The notes: generated from the sequence alone by a model not told the origin. A stretch of 64,000 bases of DNA from Symbiodinium natans (GCA_905221605.1 CAJNDS010000715.1:18246-82245), one strand, 5' to 3'; positions 44,108 to 52,973 are shown, numbered from the stretch's first letter. Numbers and translations are program-made.

Positions 44108-44345
44108 GTTTGGGGTTTAGGGTTTAGGGATAAGGTTTAGTAAGTTTAGGCTTCAGGGCTTAGGATCGGTGCGTTTTTCTTTGCTCCTAAACCCCTGAGG
44201 TGCTGAGGGCGCCTTAAACCCTTAAGCCCGAAGCCCTAAACCTCAAGCCCAACAAAGTTGCTAGCCCGCACACTTACTGTGGGTCAGGAGGGAATCGGGG
44301 AATAATGTGCTGCACGTTTGGGGGTTTAGGGTTTATGGCGGTCCG
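44108..44345. repeat. Dispersed telomere-like units in both orientations
   Basis: GGTTTAGGGTTTAGGG at about 44116-44130 is followed by CCCTTAAGCCC/CCCTAAACC units at 44215-44250 in the opposite orientation, and another GGTTTAGGGTTT at 44322-44335. Confidence 0.8.
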
Positions 44346-44692
44346 AAGATCCGCCAGGGCTCTCGCTACCCCCATTCAATGCAGCCATGGCTCAGCAATG
44401 AGGCACAAAGCGTGCGATTCCTTTTCCACAAACCGAACTGCAATCTTGTGTGTCGTGCTGCTATGCTGTGACGCCAATCGGCATGCTGTGACTTCCCTTT
44501 CCGGGATGTTTTTCGGCTCTTTGAGCCTCTGTGCCTGCGACGGTCGCGGTCCCGACGAAGTCACCTCAGCATCAACACCCCTCCTTGGGCCCTCCGTCAG
44601 GGGGTGCCCACTTCTCATGAACCCCTGTTTGTCGGGGAGCTGAGGCATTCCTATGCCCTCCAGGCAATAGGAGAAAACGTGCATTCAATTTG

Positions 44693-45286
44693 CTATCCTG
44701 CACCGGCTGCTCTCAAGGAATTTCCATCACCATCCTTGCAACACATGCAAAGGTTTCTCGTCGTCACATTCGAAGCATTCCTCAGGCCCCAGCAATTTCG
44801 GTACCTGTGATAGCAGTCGCCCGAGCCAGCGATATAAAACGGTCCATCATAGGGGACTTGCGTCACCCGTAGGATCTGTTTCTCGAACGCCGGCAGGGTC
44901 TGAACTTCTGCATCCTGTACTTGAGGTTTCCTTGGGGTAGGCGGCGATGTACTCGCCCTTGGTGTTGTGGTTGTAGGCAGCTGTTCCGGGAAGTGACGGG
45001 AGGCCAAACTGCGAAGCCGATCTTCTTCTTGGGTGGTCCTCGCCCTAGCCAACAATGCCAAAATCTCCCGGTGCTCCTCCTTGTCCTTGGCCTTGATGCT
45101 CATCGCCTTCAGCTCAACCATCTGCTTTGCCGAACCCTTCATGCACTCCCAAACAGCGACCACAGCAACGGTTAGTAGGAGAAACAGCATCCACATCTCC
45201 CAGTCTGAAGCCAGAGCTTCCTTTATGCTCGCAGACGTCGTAGCAGGGGCAGTTGCTTCACCCTTGGGCACCACAAACCAACCCAC
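44693..45286 (-). CDS. Copia C-terminal extension: transmembrane plus Cys-rich domain
   Basis: The frame is 197 codons. Residues about 30-46 form a hydrophobic helix (MWMLFLLLTVAVVAVW), followed by a charged helical stretch (about 52-95), a Thr/Pro-rich linker (104-120) and a C-terminal region with C158, H160, C165, C180, C182 and C183 that could bind zinc. It is in a different frame from the linker upstream (45258-45590), whose C-terminal part it overlaps. I infer that it is the end of one polyprotein rather than a separate env gene. A membrane segment is not part of the standard copia polyprotein. Its role is unknown. Confidence 0.6.
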   Translation of the reverse strand: MGWFVVPKGEATAPATTSASIKEALASDWEMWMLFLLLTVAVVAVWECMKGSAKQMVELKAMSIKAKDKEEHREILALLARARTTQEEDRLRSLASRHFPEQLPTTTTPRASTSPPTPRKPQVQDAEVQTLPAFEKQILRVTQVPYDGPFYIAGSGDCYHRYRNCWGLRNASNVTTRNLCMCCKDGDGNSLRAAGAG

Positions 45287-45590
45287 AACTAGTCATTAGC
45301 TGGATCACCCTTTTCAGAGCCTGGGATGCTTGTGATGTGCTGTCTGTTGCTGCTGCTTCTTGTGCTTTCGCTTCTGCTGTTGCTGTTGCCGTCGGGGTAC
45401 TCTCTGACGTTTCATCCTCCACACTGAAGACTGCCACCTTCGTGTCCTCCTTGAGCCTCAAGCCCCAAAGACCCATGATCTCTCTCATCCTCGCCGATGA
45501 AGGCCCGGCTGGTGTTGGAGCACCAGTTCGCCCCTTTGCACCTCCTCCCTTATCCAGTTGTAGCGAAGCTTCAAATGTCTTGTTCTCCAC
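45258..45590 (-). CDS. Copia linker between RNase H and membrane tail
   Basis: About 110 codons contain ARMREIMGLWGLRLKED and a Ser/Thr/Ala-rich stretch. It begins in a frame different from RNase H, and the expected polyprotein stretch just after QHQPG is not continuous. This implies a frameshift or small deletion at about 45500-45580. Confidence 0.5.
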   Translation of the reverse strand: MENKTFEASLQLDKGGGAKGRTGAPTPAGPSSARMREIMGLWGLRLKEDTKVAVFSVEDETSESTPTATATAEAKAQEAAATDSTSQASQALKRVIQLMTSCGLVCGAQG

Positions 45591-46093
45591 GATCCTCCTT
45601 CATCCCCACTTAATACGGAGATCGCCGATGTACTATCGATCTTGATCACCAGCCGCTTGGGAAAGATGCCCAGGTCATTCAGGGTGGTCTGCACCGCCTT
45701 GAGCATCTGTGCCCCTTCAGTGATTGCAACGACCTCCGCCTCAGCAGAGGACAGAGTGCACAGACTTTGCCTCCCCGACTTCCACGCCAAAACAACTCCT
45801 CGCCAAACGACAAGGTAGCCGGTGTGCGAACGGGTTCCTTGTGGACTGAAGCTGGCGTCCGTGAACAAGGTGAGGCCGTGGGTTTTGTCTTCCTCGGCGA
45901 ACTCCTTCGGGTAATGGATCTTAGCGTCGACGGTCCCCTTGACGTAGGCCATCATTTTCTTTCCAACCACCACAGCCCGCTTGGGCTCTTTTGCTACTAT
46001 TGATGACATCACCGACATGCCATAGGCCAAATCTGGCCTCGCTCTCTGTGAGGCCCACAAGATCTCCCCACATCGCTGTTGGGCCTCCTTCAA
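45485..46093 (-). CDS. Copia RNase H domain
   Basis: The frame carries the copia-type RNase H pattern: LTLFTDASFSPQ with D79, LSSAEAE with E118, IKIDSTSAI with D153 and RHLKLRYNW with H173. RNase H removes the RNA strand during reverse transcription. The catalytic residues look intact. The frame overlaps the RT frame by 4 nt and is shifted relative to it, so this copy cannot make a continuous polyprotein. Confidence 0.8.
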   Translation of the reverse strand: MKEAQQRCGEILWASQRARPDLAYGMSVMSSIVAKEPKRAVVVGKKMMAYVKGTVDAKIHYPKEFAEEDKTHGLTLFTDASFSPQGTRSHTGYLVVWRGVVLAWKSGRQSLCTLSSAEAEVVAITEGAQMLKAVQTTLNDLGIFPKRLVIKIDSTSAISVLSGDEGGSWRTRHLKLRYNWIREEVQRGELVLQHQPGLHRRG

Positions 46094-47370
46094 GGCCTTG
46101 GGCTCCGGATCCTCAGGTTCCCTTCCTCGATGTAGGCGTTGTCCTTGGCAATCGGCACCTTGCTGTAGGAGTTTGGTTGTCGTAGTCGTAGAAGCTCTTG
46201 GAGGTACCCCTGCTGGCTCACACAGAACTCGCCTTCCTCATTTATGCTCAGCTCCAGACCAAGAAAGCGGACCGGTTGACAACCTGGGAGAACATCCTCA
46301 CGACCACTGGTTTCCCAGTGCTCGTTCAGCCAACCAAAGAAACCATCCAAGGTTGCCGGTGTTCCCACAGCAAGGATATCGTCGACATAGAAGACCACAT
46401 AGCCAGTTATCTCCTTCTTTCCACTGTTGACATCCTCTTTCCAGACCTTGAAGAGATTCAAGTCCGTTTTGGCCATCTCGAGGTGGTACACGTCGCCATC
46501 GTCATCCGTCCAGGTGGCATTCTTCGTGACAGAATTGCGAAACACTGTCCACCACCTTGGTGACTTTTTAAATCCGTACACTGCAGCGTCCACAACCCAC
46601 AGCTCATCATCATCGGCTAGGCCTGCTCGAACTGCGGCTCTTGGAGGCCCCATCGCATAACGACCTTTGCCATCTCCTTCAACCAAAGGTGCTGTCAAGA
46701 AGGCATTCTTGGTGTCGTCCGTTGCAGCGCTCCACTTCTTGTAATTCGCCTCGGCAAGAACTCCTCGTACAGCATCAATTGAAGCACCTGCTGCATAGAG
46801 ATCACCAAAGCCTTCCGGTCTTTCTTGCTCAAAGTTTCCACAAGCCACTGCTCTGACTCGTCTTCGAAACCATTCCTTCGTTTCTTTGCTTGGGGGCTTC
46901 GCAGTGTAGACCAACTTCGAGGGCACGATGACGGATTCAGGGTTTTCCCGGAACTCCTTCGCCTCCTTTCCCCTCAATCTTCGAATGGCCTTCATTTCTT
47001 CCATTGCCTTGATCTCCTTCTTCAAAGCGGGTTTCCATGACTCCAAGTGCTGCGAAGCTCCCCGTGGATCACAAGTGTGAACCACCTGCAGTGGGGCTTT
47101 CCGGGCACTCAAGAGCTTCTCTAGGTTCTCGGTGTAAAGCTCCTGGACATTGGCCTTTTTTGCTTGGATGTGGCTATCCTCCTCCAAGTCGACCTCCATG
47201 AAGAACTTGTCGTCATTCTCAACGGCAGGCTCTTCGTCAATCTTCTTGAAGGTAGCCAAACGAGGTTCCGGTTGATCAGGTTCGTTTCGCCGGTTTGGTA
47301 GTCGTGGATCACCAGGATCTGCAGGTCCATTTCGTTTTCTTGGGATCTGGACCAAGGGCCTAGGGGAATC
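46090..47370 (-). CDS. Copia reverse transcriptase
   Basis: The RT region shows ESWKPALKKEIKAM, VPSKLVYTAKP, RRVRAVACGNF, the first catalytic region AATDDTKNAFLTAPL (D300 of the open frame), VYGFKKSPRWW and the active-site YVDD (409-412 of the frame), then RFLGLELS. It copies element RNA into DNA. Upstream of about 47370 the same frame is no longer polyprotein-like; the real upstream part is in the dioxygenase frame, so a frameshift lies near 47360-47380. Confidence 0.85.
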   Translation of the reverse strand, partial: DSPRPLVQIPRKRNGPADPGDPRLPNRRNEPDQPEPRLATFKKIDEEPAVENDDKFFMEVDLEEDSHIQAKKANVQELYTENLEKLLSARKAPLQVVHTCDPRGASQHLESWKPALKKEIKAMEEMKAIRRLRGKEAKEFRENPESVIVPSKLVYTAKPPSKETKEWFRRRVRAVACGNFEQERPEGFGDLYAAGASIDAVRGVLAEANYKKWSAATDDTKNAFLTAPLVEGDGKGRYAMGPPRAAVRAGLADDDELWVVDAAVYGFKKSPRWWTVFRNSVTKNATWTDDDGDVYHLEMAKTDLNLFKVWKEDVNSGKKEITGYVVFYVDDILAVGTPATLDGFFGWLNEHWETSGREDVLPGCQPVRFLGLELSINEEGEFCVSQQGYLQELLRLRQPNSYSKVPIAKDNAYIEEGNLRIRSPRP

Positions 47371-48610
47371 CATCGGAACGATTCTCCTGACTTCCCAGAG
47401 AGATATGGTTGTTGATCCTCGCCACAGTGATTCTTTCGCCTTCGAGGTCTCCGTTTTCGTAGCTTCCGACCAAATCCACTGAGTGAATTGCCAGAACTCT
47501 CGCCAAGTGTAAAAGACTACCATCAGTGGCGACCATGAGAACATCTGGTTCTTCCACCCAGTCTCGTTCAAGGTCCTGAAAAATCGTACTGGGAATCCAA
47601 GTGTCCGGTTCATTGTCCATCGGCGCTATCGCTCGCCAATGCTCCACGAGGCCCTCGGTCATGTTGTTCGCATCGCGAGTCATAGCTCCCTTCCACTCGT
47701 ACCATTCTTCAGGTTCCATTCGAAGGTGCGTTACATCCACCCTCAACATCAGGTTTGGCTGTTCTCCTTGAGGCGGGGCTTGATCTGGATCTGGGCCCGT
47801 GAGCTTCTTCAGCGCCACTTCCTTTTGAGGCTCTGCCAAATTGCCCGGAATATTGAATCCCAGATCGGTCAACATGTCCTGGTCGGCACTGCTTACTCGG
47901 TCGAAGTTCCTTACCGTACAGGCAGCCACCACCAATCTAAACCCCTTCCACGGCATGGTTGAGTGGAGTTTTCTTGGATGGAACTCGATTGGTCCCTTTT
48001 CGCCATTCACGATCGGGAATTCCACCACATAGCCATTCTTGCCTTTCTTAGTGATGACCTCTTTGCCCTCTTCTAATCCTTCCACCCATAGTCCACCTCC
48101 ATCGAAGCTACTCACAGGGATCAAGTAAGAGGACGACGAGGCAAAATTGCGGCTGTCTCGATGTGGACCGGCAAGAATGTTCCCGAAGAGCGAGAAGGTG
48201 GTCCATGTTGGCAATTCCCCGGCACAGTTTCCAAGCTTGGAGGCAATGAACTGATTGACCACACGGGTAGTATATGGGAACTTCTTCGTGCCCTTCTTCA
48301 GCCCCAAAACACCTCCATGCACAAATGCGCCGGCCGACCAATCCATTGGAGCCACCTTTTCATCCTCGCCATCTTCCTTTTCGGGGTTGACGTTTCTTGT
48401 TGTCCTGGTCTTTGGAAGCATCTCAAACAACCTGGCAATAACCTCTTCATCCACATCGATCTCCTCGTAGATGAGCTCCTTGGCAAAGGCTTCAGGGTCA
48501 TTGAGGTTCTCAGACCAATCATCCCTCTGCTTGGTGTCCAATGCCTTGATGGTCGTTTTCTCCCTCAATCTTATTCTCGCAGGTTGATGATCTGCCTCCT
48601 CCACCAGCAA
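47360..48610 (-). CDS. Copia-encoded TET/JBP-like 2OG-Fe(II) dioxygenase domain
   Basis: The frame is 416 codons. Residues about 95-238 look like a double-stranded beta-helix dioxygenase: HGGVLGLKKGTKKFP, then an HRD iron-binding motif (H150, D152) in GNILAGPHRDSRN, then SSFDGGGLWVE, then a second His (H216) in FHPRKLHSTMPW and an Arg (R225) in KGFRLVVA that would bind 2-oxoglutarate. In TET/JBP proteins HxD...H binds Fe(II) and a following Arg binds the co-substrate; they hydroxylate the methyl group of T or 5mC. The domain lies between integrase and RT and appears part of the polyprotein. Activity is not shown. The assignment is by motif order only; a cupin-like or degenerate fold remains possible. 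Confidence 0.6.
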   Translation of the reverse strand: MLVEEADHQPARIRLREKTTIKALDTKQRDDWSENLNDPEAFAKELIYEEIDVDEEVIARLFEMLPKTRTTRNVNPEKEDGEDEKVAPMDWSAGAFVHGGVLGLKKGTKKFPYTTRVVNQFIASKLGNCAGELPTWTTFSLFGNILAGPHRDSRNFASSSSYLIPVSSFDGGGLWVEGLEEGKEVITKKGKNGYVVEFPIVNGEKGPIEFHPRKLHSTMPWKGFRLVVAACTVRNFDRVSSADQDMLTDLGFNIPGNLAEPQKEVALKKLTGPDPDQAPPQGEQPNLMLRVDVTHLRMEPEEWYEWKGAMTRDANNMTEGLVEHWRAIAPMDNEPDTWIPSTIFQDLERDWVEEPDVLMVATDGSLLHLARVLAIHSVDLVGSYENGDLEGERITVARINNHISLGSQENRSDGFP

Positions 48611-48793
48611 AGGTTCTCGGGCTTCAGGTATTCCGGATCCACAAGGTCTTTTGCAGGACGAACGTTCTTGGTATGGAGGAAGGTGCCGTCGACATACACC
48701 AAGTGGCCTTCATCCACCTGATCACTCAAGCCCATATAAATGCCTTCTCTCCATCGTGGTTCGAACTCCATCCTCAACGGCAATCTCTTGTCG
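48571..48793 (-). CDS. Copia segment between integrase and dioxygenase domain, after LINE
   Basis: Directly after the target sequence the copia frame resumes: DKRLPLRMEFEPRWREGIYM, then GLSDQVDEGHLVYVDGTF and TKNVRPAKDLVDPEYL. This resembles the integrase C-terminal/linker region of copia polyproteins. It ends in a stop at 48571 just after the next frame has begun, another frameshift. The reading frame upstream of 48794 here belongs to the LINE tail, not to copia. Confidence 0.65.
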
Positions 48794-48807
48794 GCATACT
48801 TCTTCTT
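48794..48807. repeat. LINE target sequence, copia/LINE B 3' side
   Basis: This is one of three copies of the 14-bp sequence that reads AAGAAGAAGTATGC on the minus strand, coding KKYA in copia. It follows the A9 tail of LINE copy B. Up to two of its A could belong to the tail. Confidence 0.85.
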
Positions 48808-49287
48808 TTTTTTTCCGAGTTGAGCGAACAAATGCGATCCACCTTCTTGGTGTTTGGGTTGTGAAAACCGTGCCTCGGTACCGGCACATCTGATGGCACT
48901 CTTGGCCCTATGGTACAGGGGGAGGAACATCACCTCCTCCTAAGCTATCATCCTCTTTGGGATGCTACCAGAGGCTGATACCTCATGAGAGGATTGAACC
49001 TCCTGGCAAACAGTCCTCAAGGTTTCTGGTGCACTGTGTGCAAACTGTGAGAGGAAATCGGCCAGGGGTGTGTTCTCTGGCAGCGAGGATGAAACTCGAC
49101 TTCATCATCCTCTTTGGGATGCTACCAGAGGGTGATACCTCATGAGAGGATTAAACCTCCTGACAAAAAATTTCCCTCAAGGCCTCTGGTGCACCTGGTG
49201 CAGGCTGTTAGAGGGGATCGGCCAGGGGTAGTTTCTCTGGTAGCGAGGATGACCTCCACTTTATCCTCACTGGGAGGATGCAACCTC
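48808..49287 (-). other. LINE copy B 3' UTR with internal duplication
   Basis: After the stop at 49288 about 480 nt are non-coding and end CTCGGAAAAAAAAAG. Positions about 48947-49103 and 49104-49260 are an imperfect direct duplication of 157 bp. The same 3' UTR occurs in copy A. Confidence 0.8.
48947..49260. repeat. 157-bp tandem duplication in LINE 3' UTR
   Basis: Both units start ATCATCCTCTTTGGGATGCT and share CCTCATGAGAGGATT, TCTGGTGCAC and ATCGGCCAGGGG. They differ by several substitutions and small indels. The pair is present in LINE copy A too (54190-54500), so it predates these insertions. Confidence 0.85.
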
Positions 49288-50679
49288 CTAGGTTGCTTCA
49301 GCTGCCGGTGCCTTCAGGGATTTTGCACAGGGGGGGTCTGCTGCAACTTGGGCTGTCCCTTGCACCTGCTGAAAGAGGCTGCGGATGGCATTGGTTGGCT
49401 CGGGTTTAAACTGCGCCTTGCACCTGGGGTCCTTTTTAAAACTGCATGCAACTGAAAGTTTTTGCGAAACATTTTTAGTCTTCAAGGACAACTGTCCACC
49501 ACAACCTTCGCAAACCCACAGTTGTCTGTCCCCTAGCAGTTTTAAAACATGTGTAACATGCACCCCTTCAACCGTCACTCTGCCTTGGTGTGTGCATTGG
49601 TGTGCTGCCAATGCTGCCAAGGTTTTGCGGTTCTTTGTGTGCAAGAGTTTAAGTTGGCACTGAGCACACCGGAGGTTGAGACCTTCCCATTCCCACGCGT
49701 GCACAAGTTTGGTCCGGACCAGCTCCTGGAACCATTCTTGCTGGGTGGTGATGTGGCCTCTCCCAATGTTGGACCCTATGCGCTTTTTGCAGGGCCTGGA
49801 GGTGGCCTCGTTGCTCTTGCGAGCCTGCTTTTCTTGCAGGAAGACCTTGTACACTGGGTGCTGATTTTCCCCAATGGCAGTAAGGATCTTTTCCGCCCTG
49901 CTCGCCAGGAATTCTTGTGCTTTTTTGCTGCAATGGTCCTTGTACTGACTGGCTGCCCGGACATCAGGGTGGGCCAGCTCGGCCGCTTTCTCCCCACACA
50001 GCTTGTCCGCTAGGTCATTGATCTGCTGTCTCCACGAGTTTTCCGCACCCACCTTCCGGAGGGAAACATGGGATGGAACCCATTTCATTTTGAGGCGGTT
50101 GACATCTGTGGTTTGCAGCTCCCACCAGATGTCACCGTGGGTCTTGCCCGGCTTCGGGCTGCGGACTCGTTTCGGGACACGTGTCGTGTCAACAGGGCCT
50201 GCTGTATACCGGGCTAGCTGCATAACGGCGTACAGCTCCCCCCTAAACACCGTCTGTGGTCCAGGGACTTGGCCAACGATCGCTCCTACCTGGACATAGT
50301 TTTGGCCCTGCTTCTTGCAGGCTACTGCTGCGTAGGCCACCTGCCTGAGTCTCGGGTCCGCCGTATAGGGCCCCCCGCTAGCATCAGTGCCATACACAAG
50401 CTCCGGGTCATTGAGGGCCTCTTTGTTTGCCCATATACCCAGAAAGATGGGATTGTCCTCCTGTGGAGGCTGTACCTCGCATTTGGGTTTGGGCGGGAGG
50501 CCCCTGGTCCACAGTGATCTCGGGCCTTGGGCCTTGCCTTCTTGGAACCATGTTGGCAACTCCCAGTTTTGGGCCTCCCACCAAGGAGGACATGCTCCCA
50601 ATCTGCTTCCTCGTGGCATCGGGGGCACACTTTGACAGCAGAGTTTTGGCTGCAAACCAAGGCACCCTGCCAGACGCAC
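49288..50679 (-). CDS. LINE RNase H and zinc-finger-like C-terminus
   Basis: RNase H motifs are YGTDASGG (D99), FRGELYAVMQL (E148), WVPSHV and NDLADKLCGEKA (D222/D225). The strand with the third catalytic Asp is not found: between QLARYTAGPVD and GDIWWEL the spacing is short and the sequence basic, suggesting a small deletion. The C-terminus has CAQC with AAHQCTH and WVCEGC...C...C patterns that may bind zinc. The first 90 codons overlap the RT frame out of phase, marking a frameshift near 50.4-50.6 kb. Confidence 0.7.
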   Translation of the reverse strand: MRLAGCLGLQPKLCCQSVPPMPRGSRLGACPPWWEAQNWELPTWFQEGKAQGPRSLWTRGLPPKPKCEVQPPQEDNPIFLGIWANKEALNDPELVYGTDASGGPYTADPRLRQVAYAAVACKKQGQNYVQVGAIVGQVPGPQTVFRGELYAVMQLARYTAGPVDTTRVPKRVRSPKPGKTHGDIWWELQTTDVNRLKMKWVPSHVSLRKVGAENSWRQQINDLADKLCGEKAAELAHPDVRAASQYKDHCSKKAQEFLASRAEKILTAIGENQHPVYKVFLQEKQARKSNEATSRPCKKRIGSNIGRGHITTQQEWFQELVRTKLVHAWEWEGLNLRCAQCQLKLLHTKNRKTLAALAAHQCTHQGRVTVEGVHVTHVLKLLGDRQLWVCEGCGGQLSLKTKNVSQKLSVACSFKKDPRCKAQFKPEPTNAIRSLFQQVQGTAQVAADPPCAKSLKAPAAEAT

Positions 50680-52514
50680 CTCAGGGCAGCTGCTTTCGTG
50701 GTTCGACCTTCTTTCTTGAACTCCCCCAGCAATTTCCTCCCTACCGTCCAGTCGACTCCCTCCTGTAGCTCAGGGGCAGCAAGACCAGTGGCGACGCGGT
50801 GGTTCACCTCCTTCTGGTAGGTTTGCTGGAGGAGGTCTAAGACACGACACTCCTGCTGTGGGGTGTGTATGGTGTGCTTGGTACCGTGGGTGTCTAACCA
50901 TTCATCACTGCCTCTAGGCTGCCAACCCATGTCAAGCAGGTACGCAACCGTGGCTGCCAAAGGGCCCCTGACCATTTGCCACCTGCTGCTGGCCTCTTCC
51001 AGCCTATGGACGGTGAGGCCCCATGTTCTCTCCAGCAGCTCTTCCTTTCCTACCCAGCGCTTCTTAAGCTGGAACCAGGCCTCAACTTGCTGGACCATCA
51101 TGGTGCGGCCCGGGTCTTGGCACCTATCCCCCACGGAGGACAGGGCCACCTCCAGACTGCCCATCTTTTGTCTGCCACACTGTTCCGCCAGGGCAGTCCG
51201 GAGCTTTTGTCGCCGGGTGGGTGGCATGCCCTGGGCTTGGTGGCCCCAGGTAAGGACGGAGGCAACCCCTCCTCGGAAGAGGCGGACCTTGGCCGGCACA
51301 CTCGGGACTCTCAGCTGTTTTAGCTTCTTTTGTCTTTTGCCCGCTTTGTGCCTCCGGGCCCTTTGCACCTTGACCCTTCGGACCCGACCCAGGGCACAGT
51401 CCAGGCCTAAGTCTTTCATACTATCGCAGATAGCTGGGTCCCCGTCTTTGCGCAGCTTCTGTAGTTCCCTTCTGGCTTCCGCGGTGGTGCATAGGAAGCC
51501 GGTTTTCTTGAGGGACAAACGGAGGTCGCTACCTTCCAGAAGCCGGCGAAGGGTTTTGTAACCTTCATAAACCGCAAACGCTGCCTGCTCAGGATATCGT
51601 GCTTCGAAATCCGCTCCGATGTCATCCACCCAGGTGTCTAAGGCGGTGATACTGCGGAGCTGAGCGGCTTCTTGCATTATTGGCTGGAGGTAAACCCTGG
51701 CCATCATTGCGAACGGGCACCCTGCTAGGATGCCCCTCGCAGGGAGGATCCCCTCCGAAAGGAGATCCTCTGCCACGAGATATCTCGTTCCCCGGTAGAC
51801 TTGCATGACCAGGAGGGCTATAGCTGGCGGTAAGCCGGTCGCCACTATCCGCTCCTCCAACTTGGTCCAATTAACACTGTCATAGAAAGTCTGCAGGTCC
51901 AACAGGACCGCACAGGCATGTTTGTTAGCTGCGCGGCTAACCTCTCCTCTCAGGAGTCTCTGCATGCCTGTTTCTAGACAAGTGTTACCCGGGGAGGCTT
52001 TATCCCATGGGAACCTCTCTGCAGTTTCTCGCATCCATTTCTTGACGACCTGTGCTCTGCAGAAGCACCAAAGCCGATAGGTGATGGATGTCAGGGTTAT
52101 AGGCCTTTCTATTTCAGCGTTTTTGGGCAGGAGTGCCACATGGTGCGCCTGCCAGTGCTGTGGCGCCACTCCTGTGGTTTCAGCCAAGTTCAGGACTTGG
52201 GTGAGCTGCTCATAGGCCGGTCCAGGGAGGTTTTTGAGGGCAGCATAGGTGAGCCCATCAAGACCTCCTGCCTTGTCGGTGACATTCTTGAGGATGGCCT
52301 CGAGCACCTCTGCTGTTATTTTGAACAGCGGGGAGGCTTTTGCTGCATCCAGCAGGGTCTGGCCGATCGGGGGGGAACATTCTACCTCTCCCCAAATTGC
52401 GACCCACTGCTTCCTCCTGGCCCCTGGGCGCTCTTCACCTGGGAGGTTTTGGTTTTGGGAGGGCCGATCTAGGACTCTCTCACTCTTCTTGAGAGAACTG
52501 TAGAGAGGTCTCAT
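50322..52514 (-). CDS. LINE reverse transcriptase
   Basis: The frame is 730 codons with non-LTR RT motifs: NAEIERPITLTSITYRLWC, the catalytic LLDLQTFYDSVNW (D206), GILAGCPFAMMARVYL and the active-site WVDD (295-298) in place of the usual YxDD. It is followed by a thumb and a region with CVWQGALVCSQNSAVKVCPRC. It lies in the same frame as the endonuclease, separated only by stop codons at 52974 and 52524. Confidence 0.8.
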   Translation of the reverse strand: MRPLYSSLKKSERVLDRPSQNQNLPGEERPGARRKQWVAIWGEVECSPPIGQTLLDAAKASPLFKITAEVLEAILKNVTDKAGGLDGLTYAALKNLPGPAYEQLTQVLNLAETTGVAPQHWQAHHVALLPKNAEIERPITLTSITYRLWCFCRAQVVKKWMRETAERFPWDKASPGNTCLETGMQRLLRGEVSRAANKHACAVLLDLQTFYDSVNWTKLEERIVATGLPPAIALLVMQVYRGTRYLVAEDLLSEGILPARGILAGCPFAMMARVYLQPIMQEAAQLRSITALDTWVDDIGADFEARYPEQAAFAVYEGYKTLRRLLEGSDLRLSLKKTGFLCTTAEARRELQKLRKDGDPAICDSMKDLGLDCALGRVRRVKVQRARRHKAGKRQKKLKQLRVPSVPAKVRLFRGGVASVLTWGHQAQGMPPTRRQKLRTALAEQCGRQKMGSLEVALSSVGDRCQDPGRTMMVQQVEAWFQLKKRWVGKEELLERTWGLTVHRLEEASSRWQMVRGPLAATVAYLLDMGWQPRGSDEWLDTHGTKHTIHTPQQECRVLDLLQQTYQKEVNHRVATGLAAPELQEGVDWTVGRKLLGEFKKEGRTTKAAALRCVWQGALVCSQNSAVKVCPRCHEEADWEHVLLGGRPKTGSCQHGSKKARPKARDHCGPGASRPNPNARYSLHRRTIPSFWVYGQTKRPSMTRSLCMALMLAGGPIRRTRDSGRWPTQQ

Positions 52515-52523
52515 CCCTTTCGC

Positions 52524-52955
52524 TCATCCCGCTTGGAGCCAGTCCTTGTATTGGGCCTGCTGCTCCTTGGCTCTCTGCATCTGGAGGGCCGCCTCGTGCC
52601 TGGCAGCGACACTCAAAGACCGCCACTGTGGCTCTTTTGCTGAACATTGCTTGTACAGTTCTGTGAGGAAGGCAGTTCCTTCAGCAATGTCTTGACAGGT
52701 TTGGAGGGTGCCTAGGTCCGGTAGGTGCTGCTGGGAGGCGGGCACTTCCTCCAGGATTCTGGCCATTCGTGCCCACCAGCCCACTTCAGAGCCTTTGGGG
52801 GCAGTGGAAGGTCGCTGCAAGACTAAGGGTCCCCATTGGGCCTGCACACACCAACCTCTGCCAGTTCTCGGTGCTTCGTGGCAGTGCTCCAGGCTGGCCG
52901 CCCAGGTCGCCAGTTGCCAGGTGCTCTGGTCCTCTTGGGCACAGGTCCTGTCCAT
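52524..52955 (-). CDS. LINE linker between endonuclease and RT
   Basis: This 143-codon open stretch (ARILEEVPASQQHLPDLGTL and ALQMQRAKEQQAQYKDWLQ) is in frame with both the endonuclease and RT parts. It is bounded by a TAA at its upstream end and a TGA at its downstream end. It is the normal central part of ORF2 rather than a separate gene. Confidence 0.65.
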   Translation of the reverse strand: MDRTCAQEDQSTWQLATWAASLEHCHEAPRTGRGWCVQAQWGPLVLQRPSTAPKGSEVGWWARMARILEEVPASQQHLPDLGTLQTCQDIAEGTAFLTELYKQCSAKEPQWRSLSVAARHEAALQMQRAKEQQAQYKDWLQAG

Positions 52956-52973
52956 TATGGTGAAATGGGAGGG

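Noticed and set aside
44693-45286. Separate retroviral-type envelope gene
   Set aside because: There is one hydrophobic segment, no signal peptide or clear surface domain, and the frame appears to continue the polyprotein; env-like origin is only a possibility.
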